From Bisbaumannia salifodinae (GTDB lineage Bacteria > Pseudomonadota > Gammaproteobacteria > Pseudomonadales > Halomonadaceae), in NCBI RefSeq assembly GCF_039522585.1, contig NZ_BAAADR010000014.1: a stretch of DNA of 64,000 nucleotides, one strand, 5' to 3'. Each line of letters starts with the position of its first letter. Position 1 is the stretch's first letter. Below, one piece after another: positions 15,991 to 24,942 of the stretch. The position numbers and the translations under genes were made by a program. The notes beneath the pieces were generated by a model. The model was not told the origin of the DNA. It saw only the letters and a list, made by a program, of their open reading frames with translations, and did no database searches.

Positions 15991-17742
15991 ATGGACTCGC
16001 CCAGTGCAGACGGCTTATCGACCCGGCGACCGCTCGCGGTGCTGCGCTTCCTCGGCCTGGTGCTGCTGGGGGGGCTGATCGGCGGCGTGGCGGCCCTGGC
16101 CGCCGCCGGCTTCGTCAATGCGGTGCTGTGGCTCAACGACCTGCTGCTGATCTCGCCCCGGGGCCGGATGATGACCGCCGACGCCACCCTGGTGGTGCTG
16201 GCCACCCTGCTGGTGCCGACCCTGGGCGGGCTGGTCGTCGGCCAGCTGCATCGCGGCCTGCCCGGCGGCCGCCCCCATACCCCCGCCGATGCCATCGCCG
16301 CCGTCCAGACCCGCCGCGGCCGCCTGCCGGCCAGGGCCGGCGGCCTCTCGGCGCTAAGCGCCCTGGTGTCGCTGGGCGCCGGCGCCTCGGTGGGTCAGTA
16401 CGGCCCCCTGGTGCATCTGGGGGCCACCCTGGGCTCCCAGGCGGCGCGGCTGCTGCGTCTGGGACGCTCGGAGGACAATATCACCATCGCCTGCGGGGTG
16501 GCGGCGGCCATCGCCGCGGCCTTCAATGCGCCCCTGGCGGGCATCGTCTTCGCCCATGAGGTGGTGCTGCGCCACTATGCCCTGCGCGCCTTCGCCCCGG
16601 TGGCCGCCGCGGCCATCGTCGGCCATGTGCTGGCCACGCAATTGCTGGCCCAGGGGGCGCTCTTCCATATCGCCGACCCCGCCGTGCCCCGCCCCTGGGA
16701 ATTCGTTCTCTTCCTGGTCCTGGGCGGCCTGGGCGCCCTGGTGGCCGGGGCCTATATGCATGCCATCCTGGGCATGGGGCGGCTGGCCCAGCGCCTGCCG
16801 CTGCCCGTCAGCCTGCGCCCGGCCCTGGCTGGGGCCCTGCTCGGCCTGACCGCCCTCTGGGTGCCGGATATCCTCGGCATGGGACAGGAGACCCTGCGCT
16901 TCGCCACCCTGGCCGGCGCCTATGGCGGCGGCGAGCTGCTGCTGGTGCTGGGGCTCAAGCTGGCCGCCACCGCCCTGTGCCTGGGGCTGGGCTTCGCCGG
17001 CGGCGTCTTCAGCCCGGCGCTGGTCATCGGCACCCTCTTCGGCGCCCTGGCCGGCACCCTGGTGGCGGAACTGGGCGGCGCCCAGGAGACCTTTATCTTC
17101 TATGCGGTGTGCGGCATGGTGGCGGTCACCGCGCCGGTGATCGGCGCGCCCCTCACCACCCTGCTGATCGTCTTCGAGCTCACCGGCAGCTATGCCCTGA
17201 CCACCGCCGCCCTGGCCAGCGTCACCCTGGCCAGCCCCCTGGCCGCCCAGCTGTTCGGCCGCTCGCTGTTCGATATCCAGCTGGCCCGCCGCGGCCTGGA
17301 CCTCTCCGCGGGCCGCGGCCGCGCCGTGCTCCAGGAGGCGCGGCTGGCCGAGCTGATCAGCCGCGACGCCGTGACCCTGGCCCCGGAAACGCCGCTGGAT
17401 CACGCCATCTCGCGGCTGAGCCGGGCGGGCCATGGCGAGGCCTATCTGGTGGATGACCAGGGGCGCTACCAGGGTTGCGTGACCCTGGCGGACCTGGAGG
17501 CCCACCGCGAGGGCGGCGAGGCCCCAACCCTGGCCGGCTGCCCCGAGGCGCCGCGCCCGGTGCTGGGCCCCCAGGCCTCGCTCTGGGAGGCGATGCATCA
17601 GTTGCAGCAGGTCACCGGCGAGGCCATCGCCGTGGTGGATGACGAGAAACGCTTCCTGGGGGTGGCCTATGAGGCGAGCATCGCCCGGGCCTTCCTGCAT
17701 CACAGCGACGCCCTGCGACGGGAGGAACACGGTGCCGGCTAG
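15991..17742 (+). CDS. ClC family chloride transporter/channel with CBS domains
   Basis: A 583-residue protein: about 400 residues of ClC membrane domain followed by two CBS domains (about 440-575). The anion pathway motifs are partly canonical: GGVFSPALVIG (GxFxP) is intact, but the GREGP motif reads GASVGQYGPLVHLGA, so the gating glutamate is replaced by Tyr. In ClC exchangers that Glu carries protons, so this protein may work as a channel or uncoupled transporter. The start is uncertain: ATG at 15991 or TTG at 15985, neither with a strong ribosome site. Its stop overlaps the GTG start of the next gene. Confidence 0.85.
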   Translation: MDSPSADGLSTRRPLAVLRFLGLVLLGGLIGGVAALAAAGFVNAVLWLNDLLLISPRGRMMTADATLVVLATLLVPTLGGLVVGQLHRGLPGGRPHTPADAIAAVQTRRGRLPARAGGLSALSALVSLGAGASVGQYGPLVHLGATLGSQAARLLRLGRSEDNITIACGVAAAIAAAFNAPLAGIVFAHEVVLRHYALRAFAPVAAAAIVGHVLATQLLAQGALFHIADPAVPRPWEFVLFLVLGGLGALVAGAYMHAILGMGRLAQRLPLPVSLRPALAGALLGLTALWVPDILGMGQETLRFATLAGAYGGGELLLVLGLKLAATALCLGLGFAGGVFSPALVIGTLFGALAGTLVAELGGAQETFIFYAVCGMVAVTAPVIGAPLTTLLIVFELTGSYALTTAALASVTLASPLAAQLFGRSLFDIQLARRGLDLSAGRGRAVLQEARLAELISRDAVTLAPETPLDHAISRLSRAGHGEAYLVDDQGRYQGCVTLADLEAHREGGEAPTLAGCPEAPRPVLGPQASLWEAMHQLQQVTGEAIAVVDDEKRFLGVAYEASIARAFLHHSDALRREEHGAG

Positions 17743-18877
17743 ACGATGGATCCCAGGACTGCTGGCCGGGCTGCTGGCCCTGGCAACACCGGCCTGGGCA
17801 CAAGCGCCCGAGGCGCCCGAGGCGCCCGAGGCGCCCGAGGCGCCCGAGGCTTCCGAGGCTTCCGAGCCCCTGACGGTACTCAGTTGGGGCGGTGCCTACG
17901 AGCGCGCCCAGCGCCGCGCCCTCTTCGCGCCCTTTACCGAGGCGACCGGCGTGGCGGTGGAAGCGGCCCGCTATAACGGTGGCCTGACGGCCCTGCGCCG
18001 GGCCGTGGCGGAGAACGCCGTCCCCTGGGACGTGCTCGATATGACCCGCAGCGAGGCCATGGCGGCCTGCGCGGAGGGGCTGCTGGAGCCGCTGCCCCCG
18101 GACCTGGCCGCCCCGGCGCCGGACGGCACCCCGGCGGCCCAGGACTTCCTGCCCGGCGCCCTGGGGCGCTGCTCTATCAGCCATTCGATCTTCGCCACCG
18201 TGGTGGCCTACCGCCGCGACGCCTTCCCCGGGCGGCGCCCCACCCGCATCGCCGACCTCTTCGACCAGGCGCGCTTCCCCGGCCCCCGGGCCCTGCAGCG
18301 TACCCCGGCAGCCAACCTGGAGTGGGCACTGCTCGCCTACCAGGTGCCCCGGGAGGAGCTCTATCGCCTGCTCAGTACCCGCCGCGGCCTGGACCTCGCC
18401 TTCGCCCGGCTGCGAGGCCTCGAGGAGATCCACTGGTGGGAGGCCGGCGAGACCCCGGTGCGCCTGCTGGAGGAGGGCCGGGTGGTGATGGCCTCCGGCT
18501 ACAACGGGCGCTTCTTCGCCGCCATGGTGGAACGCGACCTGCCCATCGAGATCCTCTGGGACGGCCAGCTCCAGGAGCACGAGACCTGGGCGATCCCCCG
18601 CGGCGCCCCGAACCCCGAGGCGGCCCGGGCCTTTATCCGCTTCGCCACCAGCAGCGAGCGCCAGGCCGAGCTGGCCCGGCATATCCCCTATGGCCCGGCG
18701 CGACGCTCCGCCGCCATGCAGGTCACCACCCACCGCGACAGCGGCCTGGACATGCGCCTGCATATCCCCACCCACCCCCTCAATGCCCAGGGCGCGGTGA
18801 CCAAGGACGAGACCTGGTATGCCCGCACCCGGGAGCGCATCGAGGCGCTGTTTCGCGAGGCCCTGCTCGAGGAGTAA
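17732..18877 (+). CDS. Spermidine/putrescine-type extracellular solute-binding protein
   Basis: A 381-residue periplasmic binding protein of the PotD/bacterial SBP_8 type: signal peptide (RRWIPGLLAGLLALATPAWA), then LTVLSWGGAYERAQRRALFA typical of the N-terminal lobe, and HWWEAGETPVRLLEEGRVVM, VMASGYNGRFF in the second lobe. Start is GTG at 17732, with GGAGGAACACG upstream and an 11-base overlap with the ClC gene. Between signal peptide and domain is a low-complexity EAP repeat linker made by seven 9-base units. No permease or ATPase genes are adjacent, so it is an orphan binding protein. Confidence 0.82.
   Translation: MPARRWIPGLLAGLLALATPAWAQAPEAPEAPEAPEAPEASEASEPLTVLSWGGAYERAQRRALFAPFTEATGVAVEAARYNGGLTALRRAVAENAVPWDVLDMTRSEAMAACAEGLLEPLPPDLAAPAPDGTPAAQDFLPGALGRCSISHSIFATVVAYRRDAFPGRRPTRIADLFDQARFPGPRALQRTPAANLEWALLAYQVPREELYRLLSTRRGLDLAFARLRGLEEIHWWEAGETPVRLLEEGRVVMASGYNGRFFAAMVERDLPIEILWDGQLQEHETWAIPRGAPNPEAARAFIRFATSSERQAELARHIPYGPARRSAAMQVTTHRDSGLDMRLHIPTHPLNAQGAVTKDETWYARTRERIEALFREALLEE
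17804..17866 (+). repeat. 9-base coding minisatellite (EAP/EAS linker)
   Basis: Seven in-frame 9-base units: five GCGCCCGAG (17804-17848) and two GCTTCCGAG (17849-17866). They encode a Pro/Ala/Glu-rich linker just after the signal peptide of the binding protein. Identical units suggest recent slippage; length changes would stay in frame. Confidence 0.95.
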
Positions 18878-18941
18878 GCGTGGCGCCGGCTTTGCCTGCC
18901 CGGCGCCAGGGGATAACGTAAGGCCATCGCTGCCGTCACGG

Positions 18942-20126
18942 ATGCACGCCATGTCGCTGTCTCGCCGCCTCATTCCCGCCCTGGTCGCCCCCGGCCTGCT
19001 CGCCCTGAGCCTGTGCCTCGCCCTCGCCCCGCTCGCCACCGCCAATGGCAACGCCTGCCCCGACGCCGCCCCGGGACAGTGGCAGGCGACGGATGGTACG
19101 CCACTGGGCACGCCGGCCCTGCTGAGCGAGCTGGCCGCGCAGCGCGTGGTGCTGCTGGGCGAGCAGCACGATCGCCTGGCTCACCACCGCTGGCAGCTGC
19201 ATACCCTGGCGGGGCTACATGCCCACCAGCCCGACCTGGTGATCGGCCTGGAGATGCTGCCCCGGGAGGCGCAGCCGGCCCTGGACGCCTGGATCGCCGG
19301 CGAACTGGACGAGGCGGCCTTCCTGGAGGCCAGCGACTGGCACCGCCACTGGGGCTTCGACCCCGGGCTCTACCTGCCCATCCTGCACTTCGCGCGCATG
19401 CACCGGATCCCCCTGCTGGCCCTGAACGTCACCCCGGCGCTGCGCCAGCGCCTGGCCGGCGAGGGCTGGGACGCCGTGCCCAGCGCCGAGCGCCATGCCA
19501 TCACCCCGCCGGCGGCCCCCCCCGCGGCCTACCGCGAGGCACTGACCGAGGTGTTCCGTGCCCATTCCACCGGCGCCGATAGCGAGGCCAGCCTGGAGAG
19601 TTTTATCGCCGCCCAACTGGTCTGGGACCGCGCCATGGCCACGGCCCTGGCCGAGGCCAGCGGCCCGGGGCGCCTGGTGGTGGGGCTGATGGGTCAGGGC
19701 CACCTGCGTCATGGTCACGGGGTGCCCCATCAGCTCTACGACCTGGGCATCGCCGCCCAGCGCCGCCTGCTGCCCTGGTCGGCGGCGGACTGCGAGGCGC
19801 CGCCCCGGGACCTGGCCGATGCGCTCTTCCTGCTCGGTGACGAGGCCCCCTTCGAGCCCACGGCCCCGCCGCGCCTGGGGCTCTGGGTGGACGGCGCCGA
19901 CGACGGCGTGCGGGTGCAGGGCATCGGCCGCGACTCTGTGGCCGAGGGCCTGGGGCTGGAGGTGGGCGATATCATCCTGCGCGCCGCCGGCCAGGCACTG
20001 CGCCGGCCCAGCGACCTCACCGCCCTGGTCAGTCGCCAGCCGCCGGGCAGCCTGATGCCCCTGGAGATCCGCCGCGACGGCAGCGTCTGGGAGCTGCTGG
20101 CCCGTTTCCCCAGCGCATCGGAGTAA
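18942..20126 (+). CDS. ChaN-like haem-binding protein with C-terminal PDZ domain
   Basis: A 394-residue exported protein: signal peptide (LIPALVAPGLLALSLCLALA), a ChaN/Tiki-like domain (VVLLGEQHDRLAHHRWQL near residue 67, GLEMLPREAQPALDAWI, and GLMGQGHLRHGHGVPHQL), and a PDZ domain at about 300-385 (GIGRDSVAEGLGLEVGDIIL). ChaN-type proteins are outer-membrane-associated haem or iron proteins; whether this one is a lipoprotein is unclear, since no clean lipobox is seen. Two in-frame ATGs (18942, 18951) are equally weakly supported. Confidence 0.8.
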   Translation: MHAMSLSRRLIPALVAPGLLALSLCLALAPLATANGNACPDAAPGQWQATDGTPLGTPALLSELAAQRVVLLGEQHDRLAHHRWQLHTLAGLHAHQPDLVIGLEMLPREAQPALDAWIAGELDEAAFLEASDWHRHWGFDPGLYLPILHFARMHRIPLLALNVTPALRQRLAGEGWDAVPSAERHAITPPAAPPAAYREALTEVFRAHSTGADSEASLESFIAAQLVWDRAMATALAEASGPGRLVVGLMGQGHLRHGHGVPHQLYDLGIAAQRRLLPWSAADCEAPPRDLADALFLLGDEAPFEPTAPPRLGLWVDGADDGVRVQGIGRDSVAEGLGLEVGDIILRAAGQALRRPSDLTALVSRQPPGSLMPLEIRRDGSVWELLARFPSASE

Positions 20127-20168
20127 CGGCGGATGCGCTACCTCGGGCCGAGCCATGAGAAACCAAGA

Positions 20169-21362
20169 TCACTGCGCCTGAATCAATAGATTCCGCGGGG
20201 TGAGCGAGCGCTCGCAGAAGGTCCCCAGGCGCACCGACAGGCCCGCCTCCTCCAGGCACAGCAGGCGGTCCAGCACCAGCCATAGCTCCAGGGGGCGGCG
20301 GAAGAGGTGACGCACCAGCTCCAGGCGTTCGACCCGGGCCTGGCGCTCGGCGCCCGCCGCCTCGAAGCGCGCCCAATCCAGATGAGCTGGCAGGCGTAGC
20401 CCCTTCTCGGCGGCGGCCCAGCGGCAGAAGCCGGCGAAGTCGTCAGGCAAGCGCCCATAGGCGAGGCTGGGCACCGGCAGGTAGGCATCTTCGCCGCGCA
20501 GCTCCCGCTGCAGCTCGTCGAAGCCCAGCCGCCAGGCATTGGCCCGGGCACGGCTCAGGCGCACCTGGCGCGGCGCGGTCACCGTCTCCTGCACCGCCAG
20601 GGCCAGCTGCTCCCGGGGCAGCGCCAGCCCGTGCTCGGCCATGTCCCGCTCGCCCTGGCGGGAGAGCGGCCGATAGCTGGCCTCGGCGGTGCGCTGGTAG
20701 CAACAGGGGGCCAGGGTCAGCGGCAGGCGCCCCTCGGCGGCCCGCCGAACCAGCCGGCCATGCAGGTCGCCGCAGGCGTGCAGGGCCACCAGTTGGCGGC
20801 CCGGGGTCAGCCAGTCGGCGGCGCCCTCGGCCATCACATCCTGCTCGTGAAGGCTGACCGCCGCCCCCTGGGCCTCGGCCAGGGCCTGGCCCGCCCGGCA
20901 CAGCGGCGCCTGCCACTCCAGGCCGATCACCCGGGCGTTATCGCGCCGCGCCAGGGCCCGCCCCAGGTGGCCCTTGCCGGCGCACCACTCCAGATAGTCC
21001 GGCGCCGGGGCCAGGCGGGCGGCGAAGGCGCCGATCTGCGCCCACTTGCGCCCGCCCACATGGGTGGCCCAGGCCTCCGGCAGCGGCCGCGCCCCCTCCG
21101 CCTCGGGCAGGGGCGCCACCTCGCAGAGCGCGGCGAGCTCCGCCACCGGCAGCCAGTCGGCCAACTTTGAGGCGGCGAAAGGGTCCGCCTCGAGGCGCTC
21201 CCGCTCGGCCTCGTCCAGCCCCAGCAACCAGGCCTCGAGGGCGGGAAAGGCCGACCCCCAGGGCGCCCGGCGATAACGAAACGGCTCCGGCGCCCAGAGC
21301 GGCTGCCACTGGGCCAGCAGTTCCGTGAGGCGCGAAAAGCGTTGTGCGTAGAGAGAGGGCAT
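20169..21362 (-). CDS. SAM-dependent methyltransferase (Methyltransf_32-like)
   Basis: A 397-residue protein with a Rossmann methyltransferase core: PDYLEWCAGKGHLGRALAR (about 135-153) is motif I, VIGLEWQAPLCRAG motif II, and LVALHACGDLHGRLVRRA followed by LAPCCYQR are the two conserved motifs of the METTL25/Methyltransf_32-like group. Substrate unknown. It is convergent with the ChaN-like gene and stands alone. Confidence 0.8.
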   Translation of the reverse strand: MPSLYAQRFSRLTELLAQWQPLWAPEPFRYRRAPWGSAFPALEAWLLGLDEAERERLEADPFAASKLADWLPVAELAALCEVAPLPEAEGARPLPEAWATHVGGRKWAQIGAFAARLAPAPDYLEWCAGKGHLGRALARRDNARVIGLEWQAPLCRAGQALAEAQGAAVSLHEQDVMAEGAADWLTPGRQLVALHACGDLHGRLVRRAAEGRLPLTLAPCCYQRTAEASYRPLSRQGERDMAEHGLALPREQLALAVQETVTAPRQVRLSRARANAWRLGFDELQRELRGEDAYLPVPSLAYGRLPDDFAGFCRWAAAEKGLRLPAHLDWARFEAAGAERQARVERLELVRHLFRRPLELWLVLDRLLCLEEAGLSVRLGTFCERSLTPRNLLIQAQ

Positions 21363-21487
21363 GGCGTGGCTCGCGGGAAACGGGCCGCCGATGATACCCG
21401 AGGCGGGCCCGCCGAGGCAGGGGCGACATAGAATCTCCCACGGGGAGTGAGATGGCTATTCCACAAGAACTTGGATGACCACTGGGG

Positions 21488-21589
21488 TTGTGGGAGTTTG
21501 GCTTTGCCGAACGATTGGGCGACGCAGTCGCCCCTGGTGACAGTCAGGATCACCCTGCGGGCGAATCGCGCGGAATCCGCGCTCCCACA
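21488..21589. repeat. REP/BIME-like inverted repeat pair
   Basis: Two related palindromic units face each other. On + TGTGGGAG starts at 21489 and continues into GCCGAACGATTGGGCGACGC; on - TGTGGGAG starts at 21589 and continues into CGCGCGATTCGCCCG. This TGTGGGAG...CGATTxGGCG pattern with internal hairpins is characteristic of REP elements in gammaproteobacteria. It lies between the convergent-facing ends of the methyltransferase promoter side and the ABC operon end. No REP transposase is in the window. Confidence 0.65.
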
Positions 21590-21659
21590 GAAACCATGGT
21601 GGCGGCTTGAGGGGCAGCATGGGATCTCCCACTCCCCCAGTGGCAGCCCGCCCCGGCGG

Positions 21660-22634
21660 TCACTCCCGGTGCAGCCAGCAGGCGCTGAGGTGGTGCTTGC
21701 CGACGTCGAAGTCCGGGGGATCGTCCCGGTCGCAGAGGCCGGCCATGGCGTGGGGGCAGCGGGGGTGGAAACGACAGCCCCGGGGCGGGTCGAGCAGGCT
21801 GGGCGGCTCGCCGGCGGGCAGCTCCCGCTGGCGGTGGGCATTGGCGGCGTCCGGGTCGGCGATGGCCCCCAGCAGGGCCTGGGTATAGGGGTGGCGGGGG
21901 GCATCGAGCAGGTCGTCCACCGGCGCCGACTCCACCAGGCGGCCGGCGTACATCACGAAGATCCGCTCGGCGTAGTGGCGCACCGTGGAGAGGTCATGGG
22001 TGATAAAGGCCAGGGTCAGGCGGCGCTGGCCCTGGATGCGCCGCAACAGCTCGAGGATCTCCACCCGCACCGAGGCATCGAGCATGGAGACCGGCTCGTC
22101 GGCGACCAGCAACCGCGGCCCGAGGATCAGCGCCCGGGCGATCACCAGGCGCTGCTGCTGGCCGCCGCTGAGCATATGCGGGAACTTGCCGAGCAGCTCC
22201 TCCACCGGGGTCAGGTGCACCTCCTCCAGGGCCGCGCGGATGCGCGCCTCCCGCTCGGCGCGCGCCACCCCATGGATAATCAGCGGCTCGGCGAGGATAC
22301 GCCGCACGTCGAGGAAGGGCGCGGTGGCGCCGAAGGGGTCCTGCTGCACATAGCCGGCGCTGGCCCGATAGGCCTTGAGTTCTCGACGGCGCAGGCCGCT
22401 GAGCGCGCGCCCGGCGAAGCGCACCTCGCCCTGGGTCGGACGATGCAGCCCCAGCAGGGTGCGCGCCAAAGTGCTCTTGCCGCAGCCGCTCTCGCCGACG
22501 ATGGCCACCGACTCCCCCTCCGCCAGCGTCAGGGCTACCCGGTCTACCGCCTGCACCGCCCCCAGGCGCAGGAAGCCCCATTGCCGCACCTCAAAATGTA
22601 CCGACAGATCGTCCACCTGAACCAGGGCACTCAT
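21660..22634 (-). CDS. Peptide-type ABC transporter ATP-binding protein (DppF-like)
   Basis: A 324-residue ATPase: Walker A GESGCGKSTLARTLLG (about 45-60), signature LSGGQQQRLVIARAL, Walker B LLVADEPVSMLD, switch HDLSTVRHYAERIFVMY, and the C-terminal oligopeptide-transporter extension with CRFHPRCPHA (iron-sulphur-type or structural cysteines). It is the last gene of a five-gene importer; its ATG overlaps the upstream ATPase stop (ATGA at 22631-22634). Confidence 0.92.
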   Translation of the reverse strand: MSALVQVDDLSVHFEVRQWGFLRLGAVQAVDRVALTLAEGESVAIVGESGCGKSTLARTLLGLHRPTQGEVRFAGRALSGLRRRELKAYRASAGYVQQDPFGATAPFLDVRRILAEPLIIHGVARAEREARIRAALEEVHLTPVEELLGKFPHMLSGGQQQRLVIARALILGPRLLVADEPVSMLDASVRVEILELLRRIQGQRRLTLAFITHDLSTVRHYAERIFVMYAGRLVESAPVDDLLDAPRHPYTQALLGAIADPDAANAHRQRELPAGEPPSLLDPPRGCRFHPRCPHAMAGLCDRDDPPDFDVGKHHLSACWLHRE

Positions 22635-23602
22635 CGGGAGGCCTCCTTATATAACCAGCAACGTACCTCCTGGCGCGGCGCCGGGGCGAAGCTGGGCGGC
22701 AGCCGGTCGCAGTCGGCGAAGCGGTGCGGGCAGCGCGCGGCGAAGCGGCAGCCCGCGGGCGGGTCGAGCAGGCTGGGGGGCTCGCCGGGAATCGCCCGGG
22801 GCCGCTCGCGCTGGCGAAGCTTGGGGACGCTGGCCATCAGCGCCTGGGCATAGGGGTGCCCCGGGGCGGAGAAGAAGGTCTCGGCGTCGGCCACCTCCAC
22901 CAGTTGGCCGGCGTACATCAGCGCCACCCGGTCGGCCAGCTCGCTGGAGGTGGCCACGTCATGGGTGATCAGGATAAAGCCGGTGCCGAGCTCCGCCTTG
23001 ACCCGCTTGAGGGCGTTCATGATCCCCGCCTGGGTCAGCACGTCCAGGGCCGAGGTGGGCTCATCGAGGATCACCAGGGCGGGTTCGGCCACCAGCGCCA
23101 TGGCCAGCACCGCCCGTTGACGCATGCCGCCGGAGAGCTCGAAGGGGTAGCGGCGCAGGAAGTCGCCGGGCAGCCCCACCAGCTCGAAGACCTCGGCGGC
23201 CCGGGCCAGGGCCCGGCGACGCTCCCAGCCCAGGTGCACCCGCAACGGCTCGGCGACCTGCTCGCCCACCTTGACCACCGGGTTGAGGGCGTTCATGGAG
23301 GCCTGCATCACCAGCGCCAGCCCCTGCCACTGCACCTCGCGGCGGAAGGTCTCGTCGTCCAGCAGGTGCAGCTCGCGCCCGGCCAGGCGCACCCGCCCGC
23401 CCAAGCCGCCGGCATTGCGCGGCAGTAGCCGCATCAGCGCCCGGGCCAATGAGCTCTTGCCGCAGCCCGACTCGCCCAGCACCACCAGGGCCTCGCCACG
23501 GCCGACCGCGAAGCCGACGTCGTCCACGGCGCGCATCACCCCGCCGCGGGTATGGTAGTCGAGGGTCAGTCCCTCCACCTCGAGCAGCGCCTCGGGCATC
23601 AC
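22631..23602 (-). CDS. Peptide-type ABC transporter ATP-binding protein (DppD-like)
   Basis: A 323-residue ATPase with Walker A GESGCGKSSLARALMR, signature LSGGMRQRAVLAMAL, Walker B ALVILDEPTSALD, HDVATSSELADRVALMYAG and the C-terminal GCRFAARCPHRFADCD cysteine segment typical of Opp/Dpp ATPases. It forms the heterodimeric motor with the neighbouring ATPase. The start overlaps the permease stop by ATGA at 23599-23602. Confidence 0.92.
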   Translation of the reverse strand: MMPEALLEVEGLTLDYHTRGGVMRAVDDVGFAVGRGEALVVLGESGCGKSSLARALMRLLPRNAGGLGGRVRLAGRELHLLDDETFRREVQWQGLALVMQASMNALNPVVKVGEQVAEPLRVHLGWERRRALARAAEVFELVGLPGDFLRRYPFELSGGMRQRAVLAMALVAEPALVILDEPTSALDVLTQAGIMNALKRVKAELGTGFILITHDVATSSELADRVALMYAGQLVEVADAETFFSAPGHPYAQALMASVPKLRQRERPRAIPGEPPSLLDPPAGCRFAARCPHRFADCDRLPPSFAPAPRQEVRCWLYKEASR

Positions 23603-24942
23603 AGGCTCCTTAGCCGGGGATTGAAGACCCGGTCGAGGGCGAAACCGAGCATGGCGAAGCCGAGCCCAGAGAGCATCAGCAGCGCCGCCGGGGCCAGCAC
23701 CCAGTAGTAGTAGCCGTTGTAGAGGGCGCTCTGGGCCTGGGCGTCGTTGAGCACCTTGCCCCAGGTGGGCATCACCGGGTCGCCCAGCCCCAGCACCGCC
23801 AGCGACGCCTCGAGGAAGACGAAGGTGGGGATCAGGGTGACGAAGGTGGGAATCAGCACCGGCAGGATGCGCGGCAGCATATAGCGCATCACGATGCGCA
23901 AATGGCTGGCGCCATAGGCCCGGGCCGCCTCGATATAGGGGGCCTCGCGGATCGGCAGCAGCATGGCCCGGTAGGTCTTGATGCCGGCGCTGAAGATGCC
24001 CAGCGCCACCACCACCCCCAGCATCAGCCAGATGCTGGTGGAGTAGAGGGTGCCCACCATCACCAGGATCGGCAGCAGCGGCAGGATCATATTGACCTCG
24101 GTGAGGCGCTGGATCAGGGCGTCCACCCAGCCCCGGTACCAGACGCCGACCGCGGCGATCACCAGGGTGCTGAGGGTGGTGCCCACCGCCGCCACCAGGC
24201 CGAAGGCCAGGGCGATCGGCGTGCCCCAGCGCAGCGCCAGGCCGAGGTCGCGGCGCTGGTGATCGGTACCGGCCAGGCCATGCACCCGACCATAGAGCAG
24301 CAGCTCGCTCGCAAGCTCGGCGTCGGGGTCGAAGAACACCGCCTCCAGGGTCAGGGTATGGCGCCCCGACAGCACCGCCTCGCCGTCCGCCGCGGCCAGC
24401 AAGCCGAGGTGCGCCGGCCGCCCCAGGCGCTGCTCCAGGACGCGATCCTGGGAGAGCGCCACCCGGGTCTCGCCGACCAGGCGCCGGCTGCCGAGGTTGA
24501 TCTCGCGCCCGTCCGGGGTCCGCCAGGTGAGGCGCAGGAAGGCCGCCCGCTCGCTATCCCGGGGCTTGAGGAAGAGCGCCAGCTCGCTGGGGAAGTCGTC
24601 GTAGGCGTAGTCGAGGGCGATGCGCTGGGTCAGGCGTCGCCCGCCGGGGAAGGCCTCGCTGTCGATCTCCGTCGCGATCAGGCTCTGGCTGCGTGGCGCC
24701 CGGCCGGGGCTTAGCCAGTCGCTCCACAGCGGCCGCGCGTTGATCGGCAGCCGCGCCTCGCCGCTGCGCCAGCTGGCCACCGCCTGGTCGTAGGGCACGG
24801 TGGCCAGGGTGTGCAGGGCCAGGGCGACCAGCAGCAGGATCAGCGCCACCCCGGCCAGGGCCGAGGGGTAGCGGCGCAGTTCCGCCCAGGTCTGGCGGTG
24901 TGCTGACCCCACCCCCATGCCCAACCCCATGCCCCAGCTCAT
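23599..24942 (-). CDS. Peptide-type ABC transporter permease with large periplasmic insert (DppC-like)
   Basis: A 447-residue permease. After the first transmembrane helix (YPSALAGVALILLLVALALH) comes a soluble insert of about 170 residues with a beta-sandwich look (HTLTLEAVFFDPDAEL), then the usual five-helix BPD core with the EAA loop (REAPYIEAARAYGASHLRIV). Such a long insert is unusual in bacterial DppC proteins, which are about 300 residues, and is more like archaeal relatives. The ATG at 24942 overlaps the upstream permease stop and follows GGGGAGGGG. Confidence 0.88.
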   Translation of the reverse strand: MSWGMGLGMGVGSAHRQTWAELRRYPSALAGVALILLLVALALHTLATVPYDQAVASWRSGEARLPINARPLWSDWLSPGRAPRSQSLIATEIDSEAFPGGRRLTQRIALDYAYDDFPSELALFLKPRDSERAAFLRLTWRTPDGREINLGSRRLVGETRVALSQDRVLEQRLGRPAHLGLLAAADGEAVLSGRHTLTLEAVFFDPDAELASELLLYGRVHGLAGTDHQRRDLGLALRWGTPIALAFGLVAAVGTTLSTLVIAAVGVWYRGWVDALIQRLTEVNMILPLLPILVMVGTLYSTSIWLMLGVVVALGIFSAGIKTYRAMLLPIREAPYIEAARAYGASHLRIVMRYMLPRILPVLIPTFVTLIPTFVFLEASLAVLGLGDPVMPTWGKVLNDAQAQSALYNGYYYWVLAPAALLMLSGLGFAMLGFALDRVFNPRLRSL

